Part shown: piece by piece, positions 17,945-27,201 of the stretch
Layout of the letters: every line of letters begins with the position of its first letter
Position numbering within the stretch: position 1 is the stretch's first letter
Source: Candidatus Dormiibacterota bacterium
Lineage (GTDB): Bacteria > Chloroflexota > Dormibacteria > Aeolococcales > Bog-877
DNA length: 39,450 nt
Reading direction: 5' to 3'
Assembly: GCA_027306595.1 (NCBI GenBank)
Contig: DAHUZI010000126.1
Coordinates: 1-39,450 of the forward strand
The notes under the pieces: model-generated
The model's database searches: none
Seen by the model: only the letters and a program-made list of their open reading frames with translations
Told to the model about the DNA's origin: nothing
Program-made: the position numbers and the translations under genes

Positions 17945-18937
17945 TCATGTTCTGCCCCCCTGCATGCCTATGCGGGTCCTCGGGTCGACCAGCACATAGA
18001 CGACGTCGACTACGAAGTTGGCGATGAGGACGCCGATGATGATGAACAGGAAGATCCCTTGGAGGAGAAAGTAGTCGGAATTGAGGATGGCGTTGAACAC
18101 CAGAGAGCCGAGGCCTGGATATGCGAAGACGATCTCGGTGACCAGAGCCCCCGCGACGACCGCGCCGATCGCGAGCGCCAGGCCGGTGATCTGTGGCAGC
18201 ATGGCGTTACGGAATGCGTAGCGGCGGATCAATCGCTGGGGCGCGCCCAGCGCCTCCAGGTAGTGAGCGTAGTCCGCCTCCAGCTCATAGATGATGACGT
18301 TGCGCATGCCGATCGCCCAGCCACCGAACCCCACGAGGAACAGCGAAGCGAAGGGGAGGAACCAGTGCTGGAGCAGGGACTCGATGAAGGGCCAGGAGAA
18401 CGAGGGGGGCATGCCGAAGGTCGAGCCGCCCGCCAGCGGCAGGATCCGGAGCACCGAGCCGAACACCCAGGCGAGGAGCAGGGCCAGCCACATGTAGGGT
18501 GTGGCCGTGAGAAGGTAGCCGGCCGGCAGGACGGTGTTGTCAAGCACTTTCCGCCGGGCGGCCATGGCACCCACCTTATTACCGGCGTACCAGCCAAGCA
18601 GGATCGCTGGAACGAGAAGGCCCAACGTGTAGGGCAGCGCCTGGGCGATCACGCTGGACACCGGGCTCCCCACGACATAGATGCTCTGCCCGAGATTGCC
18701 GTGGATAAGCCCCGTCCAGAAGCTGAGGTACTGGTGCCAGATCGGCTGGTTGAGCCCATACACCTTCTCGTAGTAGGCGGTGACAGCCTGGGAGGCGCCC
18801 GGCGGCAGGGTCATTCGGGCGATCAGGCCCTGGATGGGGTTGCCGGGCATCAGCCTGGGAATGGCCCAGTCGATGGTGACGGCCACGAAGAAGGTCAGGC
18901 CGTAGGTGACGAGCTTTCTCGAGAAGTAGCTGCGCAC
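17945..18937 (-). CDS. Oligopeptide-type ABC transporter permease (DppB/OppB-like)
   Basis: 330 aa: LVTYGLTFFVAVTIDWAIPRLMPGNPIQ..., LGAPQRLIRRYAFRNAMLPQITGLALAIGAVVAGALVTEIVFAYPGLGSLVFNAILNSDYFLLQGIFLFI. Confidence 0.94.
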   Translation of the reverse strand: MRSYFSRKLVTYGLTFFVAVTIDWAIPRLMPGNPIQGLIARMTLPPGASQAVTAYYEKVYGLNQPIWHQYLSFWTGLIHGNLGQSIYVVGSPVSSVIAQALPYTLGLLVPAILLGWYAGNKVGAMAARRKVLDNTVLPAGYLLTATPYMWLALLLAWVFGSVLRILPLAGGSTFGMPPSFSWPFIESLLQHWFLPFASLFLVGFGGWAIGMRNVIIYELEADYAHYLEALGAPQRLIRRYAFRNAMLPQITGLALAIGAVVAGALVTEIVFAYPGLGSLVFNAILNSDYFLLQGIFLFIIIGVLIANFVVDVVYVLVDPRTRIGMQGGRT

Positions 18938-18972
18938 GACATCTGCCCGGATGGGGTGGTTCGGAGCCAGGA

Positions 18973-19007
18973 ACCGCCCCCCTTCGGCTCCGCCGAAGGG
19001 GGGCGGT
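18973..19007 (-). promoter_or_regulatory. Perfect 16-bp-stem hairpin between SBP and permease genes (candidate attenuator or mRNA-stabilising structure)
   Basis: ACCGCCCCCCTTCGGC-TCC-GCCGAAGGGGGGCGGT; both arms perfectly complementary, 3-nt loop, no obvious U tract. Confidence 0.7.
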
Positions 19008-19051
19008 CGGAATCGCAGTCGGTTAGACCGGAGTGCACTGCCCCCGGCCGC

Positions 19052-20785
19052 TCAGCCCGCCTTCACCGGCTTGATCTTGGCGAGCATGTACACGGAGCCC
19101 ATGTTCGGATAGCCGCGCCAGAGCGTGGGGACGGTCTGGTAGGTGCTCGACGAGGGCCAGTTACTCCACGTCGTGGTGTTGTACTGCGCCCACATCCCGT
19201 TGTACCAAAGCGGGATCACCGGCATCTGCGACAGCTGGATCTGCTGCAGCTTGGCGATGGCGCTCTTCATGCCGGCAGTATCGGTAACCGGAGTGCGGTC
19301 CAGTTGCTGAACCAGGCTCCAGGCGGTCGGATTGTTGTAACGCCCGTAGTTGCGGTAGCTCTGAGTCTTGAGGATCGGAAGGCCGAACATCCACTGGTAG
19401 TAGGACCATGGGGTGTTGCTGATCTGCTGGTCATTGTTGATGACCAGATCGAAGTTGCCACTGTTCCGCTGCGCCACCAGCGAGTTGTAGGCGGGGAAGC
19501 TCGGGGTGATCTGGATTCCGGCCTTGGCCGCACCCTGAGCGAGTATCTGGATTCCCGCCATCCAGTCGCTCCATCCCTGGGGCACGATCAGCGAGAGATT
19601 GATGGGCTTGCCGGACTTGGTCTCGACCATTCCGTTTGAGCCGAACTTGTAGCCGGCCGACTTCAGCATCTGATTTGCCTTGCTGGGGTTGTAGCTGAAG
19701 CCGAGGCTCTTGACCAGCGTCTGGTCCACGTACTGCGACCAGGTCGGTAGCATACCCGTCGGATTCGAACCTTTGACTATGTAGTTGTAGTCGGAGCGCA
19801 CCACCGCGGGGATGTCCATCGCGAATGCGAGCGCGCGGCGGAACACGGGGTCGTTCAGTGGGGTCCGCTTGAGGTTCATGACCAGCCAGGCGGTGTTGGC
19901 CGAGAGCATGTACGGAGCCTTGGGGTAGTACGTGGTGATCGGATAGCCGCCGATTCCGCCCACCAGCGATGCGATGCCGGGGAGGAAGTTGTTGCTAAGG
20001 TCGAGCTGGTCTTGGAGAAGGAGGCTGAGTGCGACGTTGTTGCTCTGGTTGGCAACGTCCACGATGTACTTGGGGGCCATCTTGAGGTTGAGCGCCTTGA
20101 TGCCCCACCAGTTGGGATTGCGCTGCCATACCATCGTGGTCTGGTCATGAGCAAGGTATAGATAGGGGCCGCTCCCGATCGGGTTGGGATTGGTCCCGGT
20201 GATGATGTCGGTGAGCGACCGGCTCTGCCAGATGTGCTTGGGCAGAATCGGGTAAGTGTAGAGGAAGTTGGCCCACTCCTGATAGTTGGGCGTCGACTTG
20301 AAGGCCAGGGAGACGGTCGTGGTGTTGACCTCGGTGACGCTCTTGAGGTAGGTCCAGATGTTGTGGTAGGGAACAGCGGTGTACTGGCCGAGGTCGATCG
20401 TGTAGACGACATCAGCGGCGGTCAGCGGCTGGCCGTCGCTCCAGGCCAGTCCCGGCCGCAGGGTCAGGGTGTAGACGGTGGAACTGGTGAACGAGCCGCT
20501 CTTGGCGAGCCAGGGTGTGAACTGGTTGTTCAGAGGGTTGTAGAGGAAGAGCGTCTCGTAGAGGAGCCCGATCGTTCCGGTCGCGTAATTGCCGGTCACC
20601 ATCGGATTCCAGTTCGAGGGCGGACCGTACTGGGTTCCGCTCGTGTACAAGGTCTGGCTGCGGGGGTAGTTCGCCGCCAGCGGAGTCTGCTGAGCACTGG
20701 CGCCGCCAGTGCTCAGCAGCGCCACAGCGGCGACGGCCACGGCGCCGACGCCGGCCCACCCGCGCCGCCGCTTGAATATTGACAT
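19052..20785 (-). CDS. ABC transporter substrate-binding protein, family 5 (Opp/Dpp-type)
   Basis: MSIFKRRRGWAGVGAVAVAAVALLSTGGASAQQ signal sequence, TLRPGLAWSDGQPLTAADVVYTIDL, LNDPVFRRALAFAMDIPAVVRSDYN; aggagg upstream of ATG 20785. Confidence 0.94.
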   Translation of the reverse strand: MSIFKRRRGWAGVGAVAVAAVALLSTGGASAQQTPLAANYPRSQTLYTSGTQYGPPSNWNPMVTGNYATGTIGLLYETLFLYNPLNNQFTPWLAKSGSFTSSTVYTLTLRPGLAWSDGQPLTAADVVYTIDLGQYTAVPYHNIWTYLKSVTEVNTTTVSLAFKSTPNYQEWANFLYTYPILPKHIWQSRSLTDIITGTNPNPIGSGPYLYLAHDQTTMVWQRNPNWWGIKALNLKMAPKYIVDVANQSNNVALSLLLQDQLDLSNNFLPGIASLVGGIGGYPITTYYPKAPYMLSANTAWLVMNLKRTPLNDPVFRRALAFAMDIPAVVRSDYNYIVKGSNPTGMLPTWSQYVDQTLVKSLGFSYNPSKANQMLKSAGYKFGSNGMVETKSGKPINLSLIVPQGWSDWMAGIQILAQGAAKAGIQITPSFPAYNSLVAQRNSGNFDLVINNDQQISNTPWSYYQWMFGLPILKTQSYRNYGRYNNPTAWSLVQQLDRTPVTDTAGMKSAIAKLQQIQLSQMPVIPLWYNGMWAQYNTTTWSNWPSSSTYQTVPTLWRGYPNMGSVYMLAKIKPVKAG

Positions 20786-20881
20786 AGCCCTCATTCCTCC
20801 TGTCCTACAGGCCGATTGGACGAACGGCTGTCGACGGAGCATGCCCTCAAGTTGCCGGCACGACGAACCGGCCGAAGGCGC

Positions 20882-22985
20882 TCACCCATCGAGCCTCGCA
20901 CCGCGGCCGGGTACGCGCTCCGTTGGAATCACGCGCTGTGGCCCCCGTGGGAGCCGCCGTCTGATCTCGCCGCGCACCGAACGCCCGTCGGGTGTCACCT
21001 TGCCGCCCTTCGCGGAGTCGCCCGGGGGCGGCGGGGGCAGCCTGCGGCCTCCCCGGGCACGGGGACCCGCCTCGGTGACGCGGTCGAACAGCCCGACCGC
21101 GTGCGGGTGGAGCGCCACAACGAGCTGGCTTGCGGTCACGGGCTGATCGGACCGCACTCGAAGGCCGCGACCCGGGCCGAGGTGACGTGCCGTCTCAACG
21201 GTCTCTCCTGAGCCATTGACCAGGATGTCCAGCTCTCCGTCAGCGCAGCGGATCCGACCCGCCAGCCCCCGCGGGTCGTCGGCCCTGACGGGCCGCTCCA
21301 CCCCGGCCAGCTCGGCGAGTGCCCACAGAGCCGCCAGGTGTCCTCAGGGTTGACGTCCGGAGACTGGGGGGCCAGGTGCTCGAGGGGGTAGGTGGACAGC
21401 ACCACGGTGCCCATCCCCACCCGGTGGCGGAGAAGGACGGGCCGGCCCTGCTGGTCCACCGCGACCACCTCGGCGCCTGCTAGATCGACCGGCAGGTAGG
21501 CACGCGCGTGCTCGTTTCCGGCGACCCAGAGGCGTAGTTGGGTGCCCCGGCGCAGCGACCCGAGGGCCCTGCGGAAGTCGAGCACGACCTCGTCGACCTC
21601 GATGCGGTTGACAAGCCCGTAGCGAAGGCGATGGTGGACGTGGAACAGCGTGCGGTACCAATCCAACCGCGGCCCTCGGTGGTGGGCCGCGCCCCCGGAG
21701 AAGTACGAGGCGTAGACTGCGGCCCCATCCACGGCGAGGGTTCGCAGCTGGTCGGCGGCGGGAGCGGTCACCAGCTGCGCCGACGGGAAGAGGGCGAGTC
21801 GGTGGCCTCCACTGAGGCCGTCGCGCTCGCGGGCGAGCACCGGCGCGAGATCCGCCTTCCGCGCGGCGTTGTACGACTGGAAGAGGTTCGCGCGAATCTC
21901 GGCGCGGAGCGAGTCGGGCACGAAGGGGAGTACGGACTCGAAGTGTTCGGGCACCGCGATGGCCGCGGCGTAGCGCGCCGGCTCCCACCCCCGGCCATAG
22001 AGCTCGCGCGCGACGGCCGCACACCGACCCAGCTCCCGCAGCTGGGGTTTGGCACGGCCGGAGGCATCGGTGCGGCCGAAGTGCGTCTCGAAGGGATGGT
22101 GGCGGTAGGGTTCCTCGGACTGCAGGCCGTCGAAGTCGGTGTTGGTCCACGCGATCCACCCGCGCGCGCCCGCGAAGAAGGTTGTGTACAACACTCGCGG
22201 TAGTAAGCGGCGATGGCTGCGGCGGCGGCGGCCCCATCGGAGCTCGCCCCGAACTCTTCGGGCACGACCGGACGGTCGAACCCGCCAACGAGCTCCCGGG
22301 TGAAGGCGGCCGCCAGCGCTTGCCGCACCTCGTCATCGCTGGTCGGGTGGACGTGAGGTCCGAGCAAGTCCACCAGCGGGGCGAGCGAACGCAACGTGTA
22401 GCCGCAGTCTTGCCCGGTCACTTCGATGCCCCAGGCTCCGTCCCCGGCCGACACCGGCTTGGTGGACCCAGCCGCCCGCACGGCCTGAACGAGGAGCGCG
22501 GCCCAGGCGGCAACCACATCCACCTCGGCCTCCCCAGCATAGAGAGGCATCTGGTTCGACAGCAGGCAGCCCACAACGGCGGGGTGACGATCGAGGCGTT
22601 GGACCATCGCGCTGACGAACCAGGCCTGCTGGGCGACCATCCAGACCTCCCGGTAGAGGTCGCGCCCCCCTCGCCACCGTGGGTTCCAGCTCTCCCCCGA
22701 CGTGTGCCCGACAATGAAGGTCGGGACCGTCCCCAACCGCGGCTCCGCCTGGACGTCGAGGAAGTCACTGAAGCGATAAAGTCGGTGGGGGTCGAGCGCG
22801 CGCGCCTCGGGAACGAACTCGGGCCAGAAGCAGAACGAGCGGGTGACAGTCAGTCCGTGCGCGGCCCGCGGTGCCAGCTCGGAGCGGACGAGGGCGGGAT
22901 CGCAGCGCGACCAGATCCGAAGCCCCCCGCTCCGCGACCAGAAATTGGCCCCGACCCAGACCCCAAGGGGATTGGCCTGCGCCAT
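20882..22985 (-). pseudogene. GH5-like glycoside hydrolase spread over three frames (two apparent frameshifts; pseudogene or sequencing error)
   Basis: ORF 22985: MAQANPLGVWVGANFWSRSGGLRIWSRCDPALVRSELAPRAAHGLTVTRSFCFWPEF...VVPEEFGASSDGAAAAAAIAAYYRE; continues in another frame as VLYTTFFAGARGWIAWTNTDFDGL..., then in a third frame near 21330 as WALAELAGVERPVRADDPRGLAGRIRCADGELDILVNGSGE. Confidence 0.7.
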
Positions 22986-23092
22986 CCGTGCGCCCCCGCG
23001 TCGGCGACTGACCGGGCTGGTTCGGTCCCCCCAACCCGCCGCGGGGTTGGCACCGCCCCGACCCAGGCGACGGCGCCAGTCTGGAACTTTAT

Positions 23093-23101
23093 CGGTTCAG
23101 T
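23093..23101. promoter_or_regulatory. Candidate LacI-family operator half-site upstream of the GH5-like gene
   Basis: CGGTTCAGT, 8/9 identical to CGCTTCAGT (24353-24361) upstream of the lacI-type gene. Confidence 0.35.
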
Positions 23102-23237
23102 GTCAAGCCTCGAGAGCCCCGGGAGACGGGGGTCCCTTCAGGTACCACCGATGGCCGGCCCTCACTCTCGGGGACCGCAACCGGTCGGCTGGCAGCGGGG
23201 GCGGCGGTCGGGTTCCGGCCGGGACGAGGGATGCGGG

Positions 23238-24287
23238 TCACGCGGCGGCGGGGGGACCGGTCGTGCCCCGCGGGGTCATCCGGCCTCGGGGCTGGCCCCG
23301 GCGGACCACCGGCCCACCGTCGACGAGGGTGAGGAGGGCACGGGCGGCGTCCGCGCCGTGGGCGGTGATGTCGCGGCTGACCGCGGACAGCGGAGGGTGG
23401 ACCACCTTGCAGAGCAGGGAATCGTCCCAGGCGACGAGTGAGACCGCCCCCGGCACCGACAGTCCCATCTCGTGCGCAACGCTGAGCCCGGCCACGGCCA
23501 AGACGTCGTTGTCGTAGACGATCGCGGTCGGCGGCTGCGGCCGGGTGAGGAGGTCGCGGGTCGCCTGGGCGCCGTTCTCGGGCGTGTAGTCGGTGGAGAG
23601 CAGGGTAGGGGGCAGCCCCAGCTCCGCCATGGTCCGCTGGTAGGCGACGGTGCGGACCTCGGTGTGGAGGAGGCCGGGCACGCCGCCGACGCGGGCGATC
23701 CATCGGTGCCCCAGTCGGGCAAGGTAGCGGACCGCGTCGACCACCGCCCCGTCGTCGTCGCTCCAGACCGCCGAGAGGCCACCCGTCCCCTCGGGTCCGC
23801 CGACCACCACCGCCGGAAGCCCGAGCCGCTCCACCTGGTCCACCCGCGGATCGTCCACCCGCAGGTCGACGAGGATCACGCCGTCCACCCGTCGCTCCGC
23901 CCACCACCGCCGGTAGATGGCCAGCTCCTGCTCGATGTCGACGACGACCTGGAGCAGCAGGCCGATCCCCGCGGACGCGACCTCGGCCTCGATGCCGGCG
24001 ATCAGTTCCATGAAGAACGTCTCGAAGGCCAGGGTCTGCGCCGGCCGGGCCAGGACGAGCCCACAGACGCCGACCCGAGCCTGGGTGAGCGCGCGCGCGG
24101 CGCTGTGCGGGTACCAGCCAAGCTCCTCGGCCAGATCGAGGATGCGCCGCCGGGTATCGGCCGACACGCCGGGCCGGTTGTTGAGGGCGTAGGAGACGGC
24201 ACCCTTCGAGACCCCCGCCCGGTGGGCGATGTCGGCGATGGTTACCCGGCCCCCGCCGCGAGCCGGCTCAGCCACCTGATCCCCCAT
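23238..24287 (-). CDS. LacI-family transcriptional regulator
   Basis: VTIADIAHRAGVSKGAVSYALNNRPGVSADTRRRILDLAEELGWYPHSAARALTQARVG canonical LacI HTH and hinge; periplasmic-binding-like effector domain. Start within 24287-24329. Confidence 0.96.
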   Translation of the reverse strand: MGDQVAEPARGGGRVTIADIAHRAGVSKGAVSYALNNRPGVSADTRRRILDLAEELGWYPHSAARALTQARVGVCGLVLARPAQTLAFETFFMELIAGIEAEVASAGIGLLLQVVVDIEQELAIYRRWWAERRVDGVILVDLRVDDPRVDQVERLGLPAVVVGGPEGTGGLSAVWSDDDGAVVDAVRYLARLGHRWIARVGGVPGLLHTEVRTVAYQRTMAELGLPPTLLSTDYTPENGAQATRDLLTRPQPPTAIVYDNDVLAVAGLSVAHEMGLSVPGAVSLVAWDDSLLCKVVHPPLSAVSRDITAHGADAARALLTLVDGGPVVRRGQPRGRMTPRGTTGPPAAA

Positions 24288-24347
24288 CCGTCGTCGGGAC
24301 GGCCCAGCCCACGCCGGCCACGGTATCAAGGCCGCGCCGTGTCGGTG

Positions 24348-24361
24348 TGAACCGCTTCAGT
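24348..24361. promoter_or_regulatory. Candidate LacI-family operator upstream of the lacI-type gene
   Basis: TGAACCGCTTCAGT: near-palindrome TGAAC-CG-CTTCA with central CG, typical of LacI/CcpA-class sites. Confidence 0.45.
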
Positions 24362-25007
24362 CTCGATGGGGATCTCGGGCCACCGGGTCACCCCGCCGGC
24401 GGCCGGCCCCCTCGAGATCGAGGAGGAATCGCTTACGGTCGAGGCCGCCGGCGTAGCCGCCCAGCCCGCCCCCGGTCCGGACGACCCGATGGCACGGGAT
24501 CACGATGGCGATCGGGTTGCCGGCCAGGGCATTGCCCGCCGCCCGCGCCGCGCCCCCGGCCCCGGCGGCCGCCGCCACCGCGGCGTAGGTTCGCACCTGC
24601 CCGTAGGCGATCGCCGCCGTGCTCCCCAGCACCCGGGCGGCGAAGCCGCGGATGAGCTGCCAGTCGCAGGGCAGGTCGAACCGCTGGCGGCGGCCGCGGG
24701 CGTAGGCGTCGAGCTGGCGGCGAACCTCGGCGAGCTGGGTGGGGATCTCCATGAGGTTGGGCGAGAGCTGACCGGCCAGCTCGGCCAGGATCGGCTCCAC
24801 TCCGGCGTCCACGTAGGCGAGGCGGACGAGCCCGGCCCGGGTTCGGGCCGCGAGCAGCCGGCCCACGGGGGTTTCGAAGCTCTGGTAGGCGACCTCCACC
24901 GCTCCGGACGCCTCCGCTGCTTGCCGCCAGCGGGCGTCGAGGCCGGGCGGAACACGGCGGGGCAGCCGGCGGACCGCAGCCGCGAGGTCCTGGGGGTCTC
25001 GGTTCAT
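24357..25007 (-). CDS. ogt: Methylated-DNA-[protein]-cysteine S-methyltransferase (Ogt-like)
   Basis: TAAIAYGQVRTYAAVAAAAGAGGAARAAGNALAGNPIAIVIPCHRVVRTGGGLGGYAGGLDRKRFLLDLE; active-site PCHRV. Start ATG 25005-25007 overlaps the sigma-factor stop. Confidence 0.95.
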   Translation of the reverse strand: MNRDPQDLAAAVRRLPRRVPPGLDARWRQAAEASGAVEVAYQSFETPVGRLLAARTRAGLVRLAYVDAGVEPILAELAGQLSPNLMEIPTQLAEVRRQLDAYARGRRQRFDLPCDWQLIRGFAARVLGSTAAIAYGQVRTYAAVAAAAGAGGAARAAGNALAGNPIAIVIPCHRVVRTGGGLGGYAGGLDRKRFLLDLEGAGRRRGDPVARDPHRD

Positions 25008-25489
25008 TCGCCGATCTCCTGGCGAAGGCGCCGGAGCGCCAGGTGGACGTTCTGCCGCGCCGCCGCCGACGAGGTGCCGGTGGCGGCCGCGATCGCCGCA
25101 TAGGAGAGGTCGCCCACCACCCGAAGGGTGAGGGCGGTCCGCTGGCGGGGTGGCAGGGCCCGGACCCGGGCCCACAGCGCCTCGTCTGCCAGCTCGGCCG
25201 GGGGTGCACCTGCGGCCAGCCGGGCCCGCGCCGTCCGCTCCTCCGCCTCCATCTGTCGATGGAGCCGGCTGCGACGTCGGTGGTGATCCACCACCTTGCG
25301 GGCCGCGATCGTGAGGATCCAACCGCGCAGGTTGCGATGGTCGCGGAGGCGCGGATAGCCGCGCAGGGCGGCGAGGAAGGTCTCCTGGAAGCAGTCCTCG
25401 GCCCCCTGGGCACCCACGGCTGCCACCAGGAAGCGGTAGACGGCCGCCCGGTGGGCGGCGTAGAAGCGGGGGAACGGCACGGCCTCCAT
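25004..25489 (-). CDS. ECF-type RNA polymerase sigma factor
   Basis: FPRFYAAHRAAVYRFLVAAVGAQGAEDCFQETFLAALRGYPRLRDHRNLRGWILTIAARKVVDHHRRR (region 2) and LPPRQRTALTLRVVGDLSYAAIAAATGTSSAAARQNVHLALRRLR (region 4). Start could be further upstream (ORF open to 25651). Confidence 0.92.
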   Translation of the reverse strand: MEAVPFPRFYAAHRAAVYRFLVAAVGAQGAEDCFQETFLAALRGYPRLRDHRNLRGWILTIAARKVVDHHRRRSRLHRQMEAEERTARARLAAGAPPAELADEALWARVRALPPRQRTALTLRVVGDLSYAAIAAATGTSSAAARQNVHLALRRLRQEIGE

Positions 25490-25553
25490 CACATGGGGGA
25501 ACGCTGGGCCGGCGGCCGGCGTGAGGTCCGCGGCCACCCGGCGGAGTCGCCCC

Positions 25554-27107
25554 TCAGCGCCGCCCGCGCACCCAGACCGTGACCGCGCCCGACGTGTAGG
25601 CGAGCCGGTACGACCGGTGGAGGACGGGCTTGATCGAGGGCCAATACGCAAGACCGGTGGCGTCGGCGAGGATGACCCGGGGACGCCCCTGTTCGACCCT
25701 GCGGATCACGGCGGCCGCTCCCAGCCAGTATTCGTTCATGTAGACCGTCGGCGTGATCAGCTGCGGCCGCAGCGGGACGAGCAGGTCGGCCCACGCGTCG
25801 GTGGACCAGATCACGGAGCTCGAGCCCGCGTAGCCGTGGGCGCGCAACCACCGCGCCGCGACCACCATGGCGGCGCTGGGTGCGCCGAACCCCACCCGGT
25901 AGCTGGCGGGGGCCACGGCGCCCGTGGCCCGACCGATGAAGGACTGGTAGTAGTGCCCGGTGAGCGCTAGCGAGTAGAAGGCGCCGGGCGGGCTGAGCAG
26001 CGACCAACCGATGCCGAGCGGCAGCAGCACGGCCACCCCGAGGAGGAGCTGGCCCGCCCGCGTGACCGCCTGCCGCCCCGCTGGCCACCGGAGGCGGAGC
26101 CGCAGGGGAACGCTGGCGAGCAGGATCGCAAGGGGCGCGACCGTCGGCAGCCCGAGGTGGGGGTAGGGGCGGTTCGGCAGCGTCGCAACGATCAGCGCCG
26201 CCCCCGCCCAGAGCCAGATCAGCAGACGCCAGCGGTCCATCCGTCGGGCGGCGACGGCCCCCGCAAGCAGGGCCAGGACCTCGACCGCCCGGACCCCGAC
26301 ATTCGCGAGCGTCGGCGCAAGTGAGGCACCCGCGTACCCGCTGTAGGTGGTGACCAGCAGGAAGACGAGGCGGCGCGGCCCAACCCAGATGGCGTAGGGG
26401 GCGAGGGCGGCTGCCACCAACACCGTGATCGTGCCGAGGAGGACGGCGACACGTGACGACCCGCCCCGGCCGCGGCGGACCACGAGCCAAAGCGCGCCGG
26501 CGGCGATGACGTCGAGAGCGGTCTGCTGGAAGAGCGCCGCTGCGGCGAAGCAGACCCCCGCCCCCACGGTCCACCCAAGCCAGGCCCGCGCTGGCGCGTC
26601 GTCGGCCCGCAGGAGGGCGAGGATCCCGAGCGCCGAGGGCCCGACGAGGAAGTTCTCGGGGAGCGCGAGGTCGCCGTTGAGCAGCGGCGTACCCAGCAAG
26701 AGAGCGGCGACCGCCGCCCCGATGCCGGCCCGGACCGGACCCATGGGGCGTCGCAGGATCGCGTACACGGCGGCGACCGCCACCAGACCCGAGAGCCAGG
26801 ACGCGCAGTGGAGGGCTGCCTCCGAGGGCCCGAACAGGGTGAGGATGAGGCCGTACGTCCAGAACAGCAGGGGCGGCTTGTTGTTCCAGACCGACCCGTA
26901 GAGGGTGTGGCCGTGCATGGCCAGCCAGGCCGTGACCGCGTAGCCCGCTTCGTCGGTGTACCAGTGCGGCTCCAGCAGCGTCGGCACCCGCAGGAGCGTG
27001 AAGACGATGACGGGAACCGTCCAGGCAACCCATCCCGGGACTCGAGCGGCCACCCGGCTCCGTCCGGAGGTGGCTACGGCGCCGAACTCAGCCGGGGGAG
27101 CCGCCAT
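25554..27107 (-). CDS. GT39/ArnT-like polytopic membrane glycosyltransferase
   Basis: VFTLLRVPTLLEPHWYTDEAGYAVTAWLAMHGHTLYGSVWNNKPPLLFWTYGLILTLFG (DE motif in first periplasmic loop), many TM helices; start ATG 27107. Confidence 0.82.
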   Translation of the reverse strand: MAAPPAEFGAVATSGRSRVAARVPGWVAWTVPVIVFTLLRVPTLLEPHWYTDEAGYAVTAWLAMHGHTLYGSVWNNKPPLLFWTYGLILTLFGPSEAALHCASWLSGLVAVAAVYAILRRPMGPVRAGIGAAVAALLLGTPLLNGDLALPENFLVGPSALGILALLRADDAPARAWLGWTVGAGVCFAAAALFQQTALDVIAAGALWLVVRRGRGGSSRVAVLLGTITVLVAAALAPYAIWVGPRRLVFLLVTTYSGYAGASLAPTLANVGVRAVEVLALLAGAVAARRMDRWRLLIWLWAGAALIVATLPNRPYPHLGLPTVAPLAILLASVPLRLRLRWPAGRQAVTRAGQLLLGVAVLLPLGIGWSLLSPPGAFYSLALTGHYYQSFIGRATGAVAPASYRVGFGAPSAAMVVAARWLRAHGYAGSSSVIWSTDAWADLLVPLRPQLITPTVYMNEYWLGAAAVIRRVEQGRPRVILADATGLAYWPSIKPVLHRSYRLAYTSGAVTVWVRGRR

Positions 27108-27201
27108 TGGGTTCGGTCGGATGGTGTGCACTGCCCCCCATCGTGCCCCTCGCGCCGCGGGGCCCACCGAGATGGTAGCAGCGGGCCAACAGAACCGCCC
27201 C

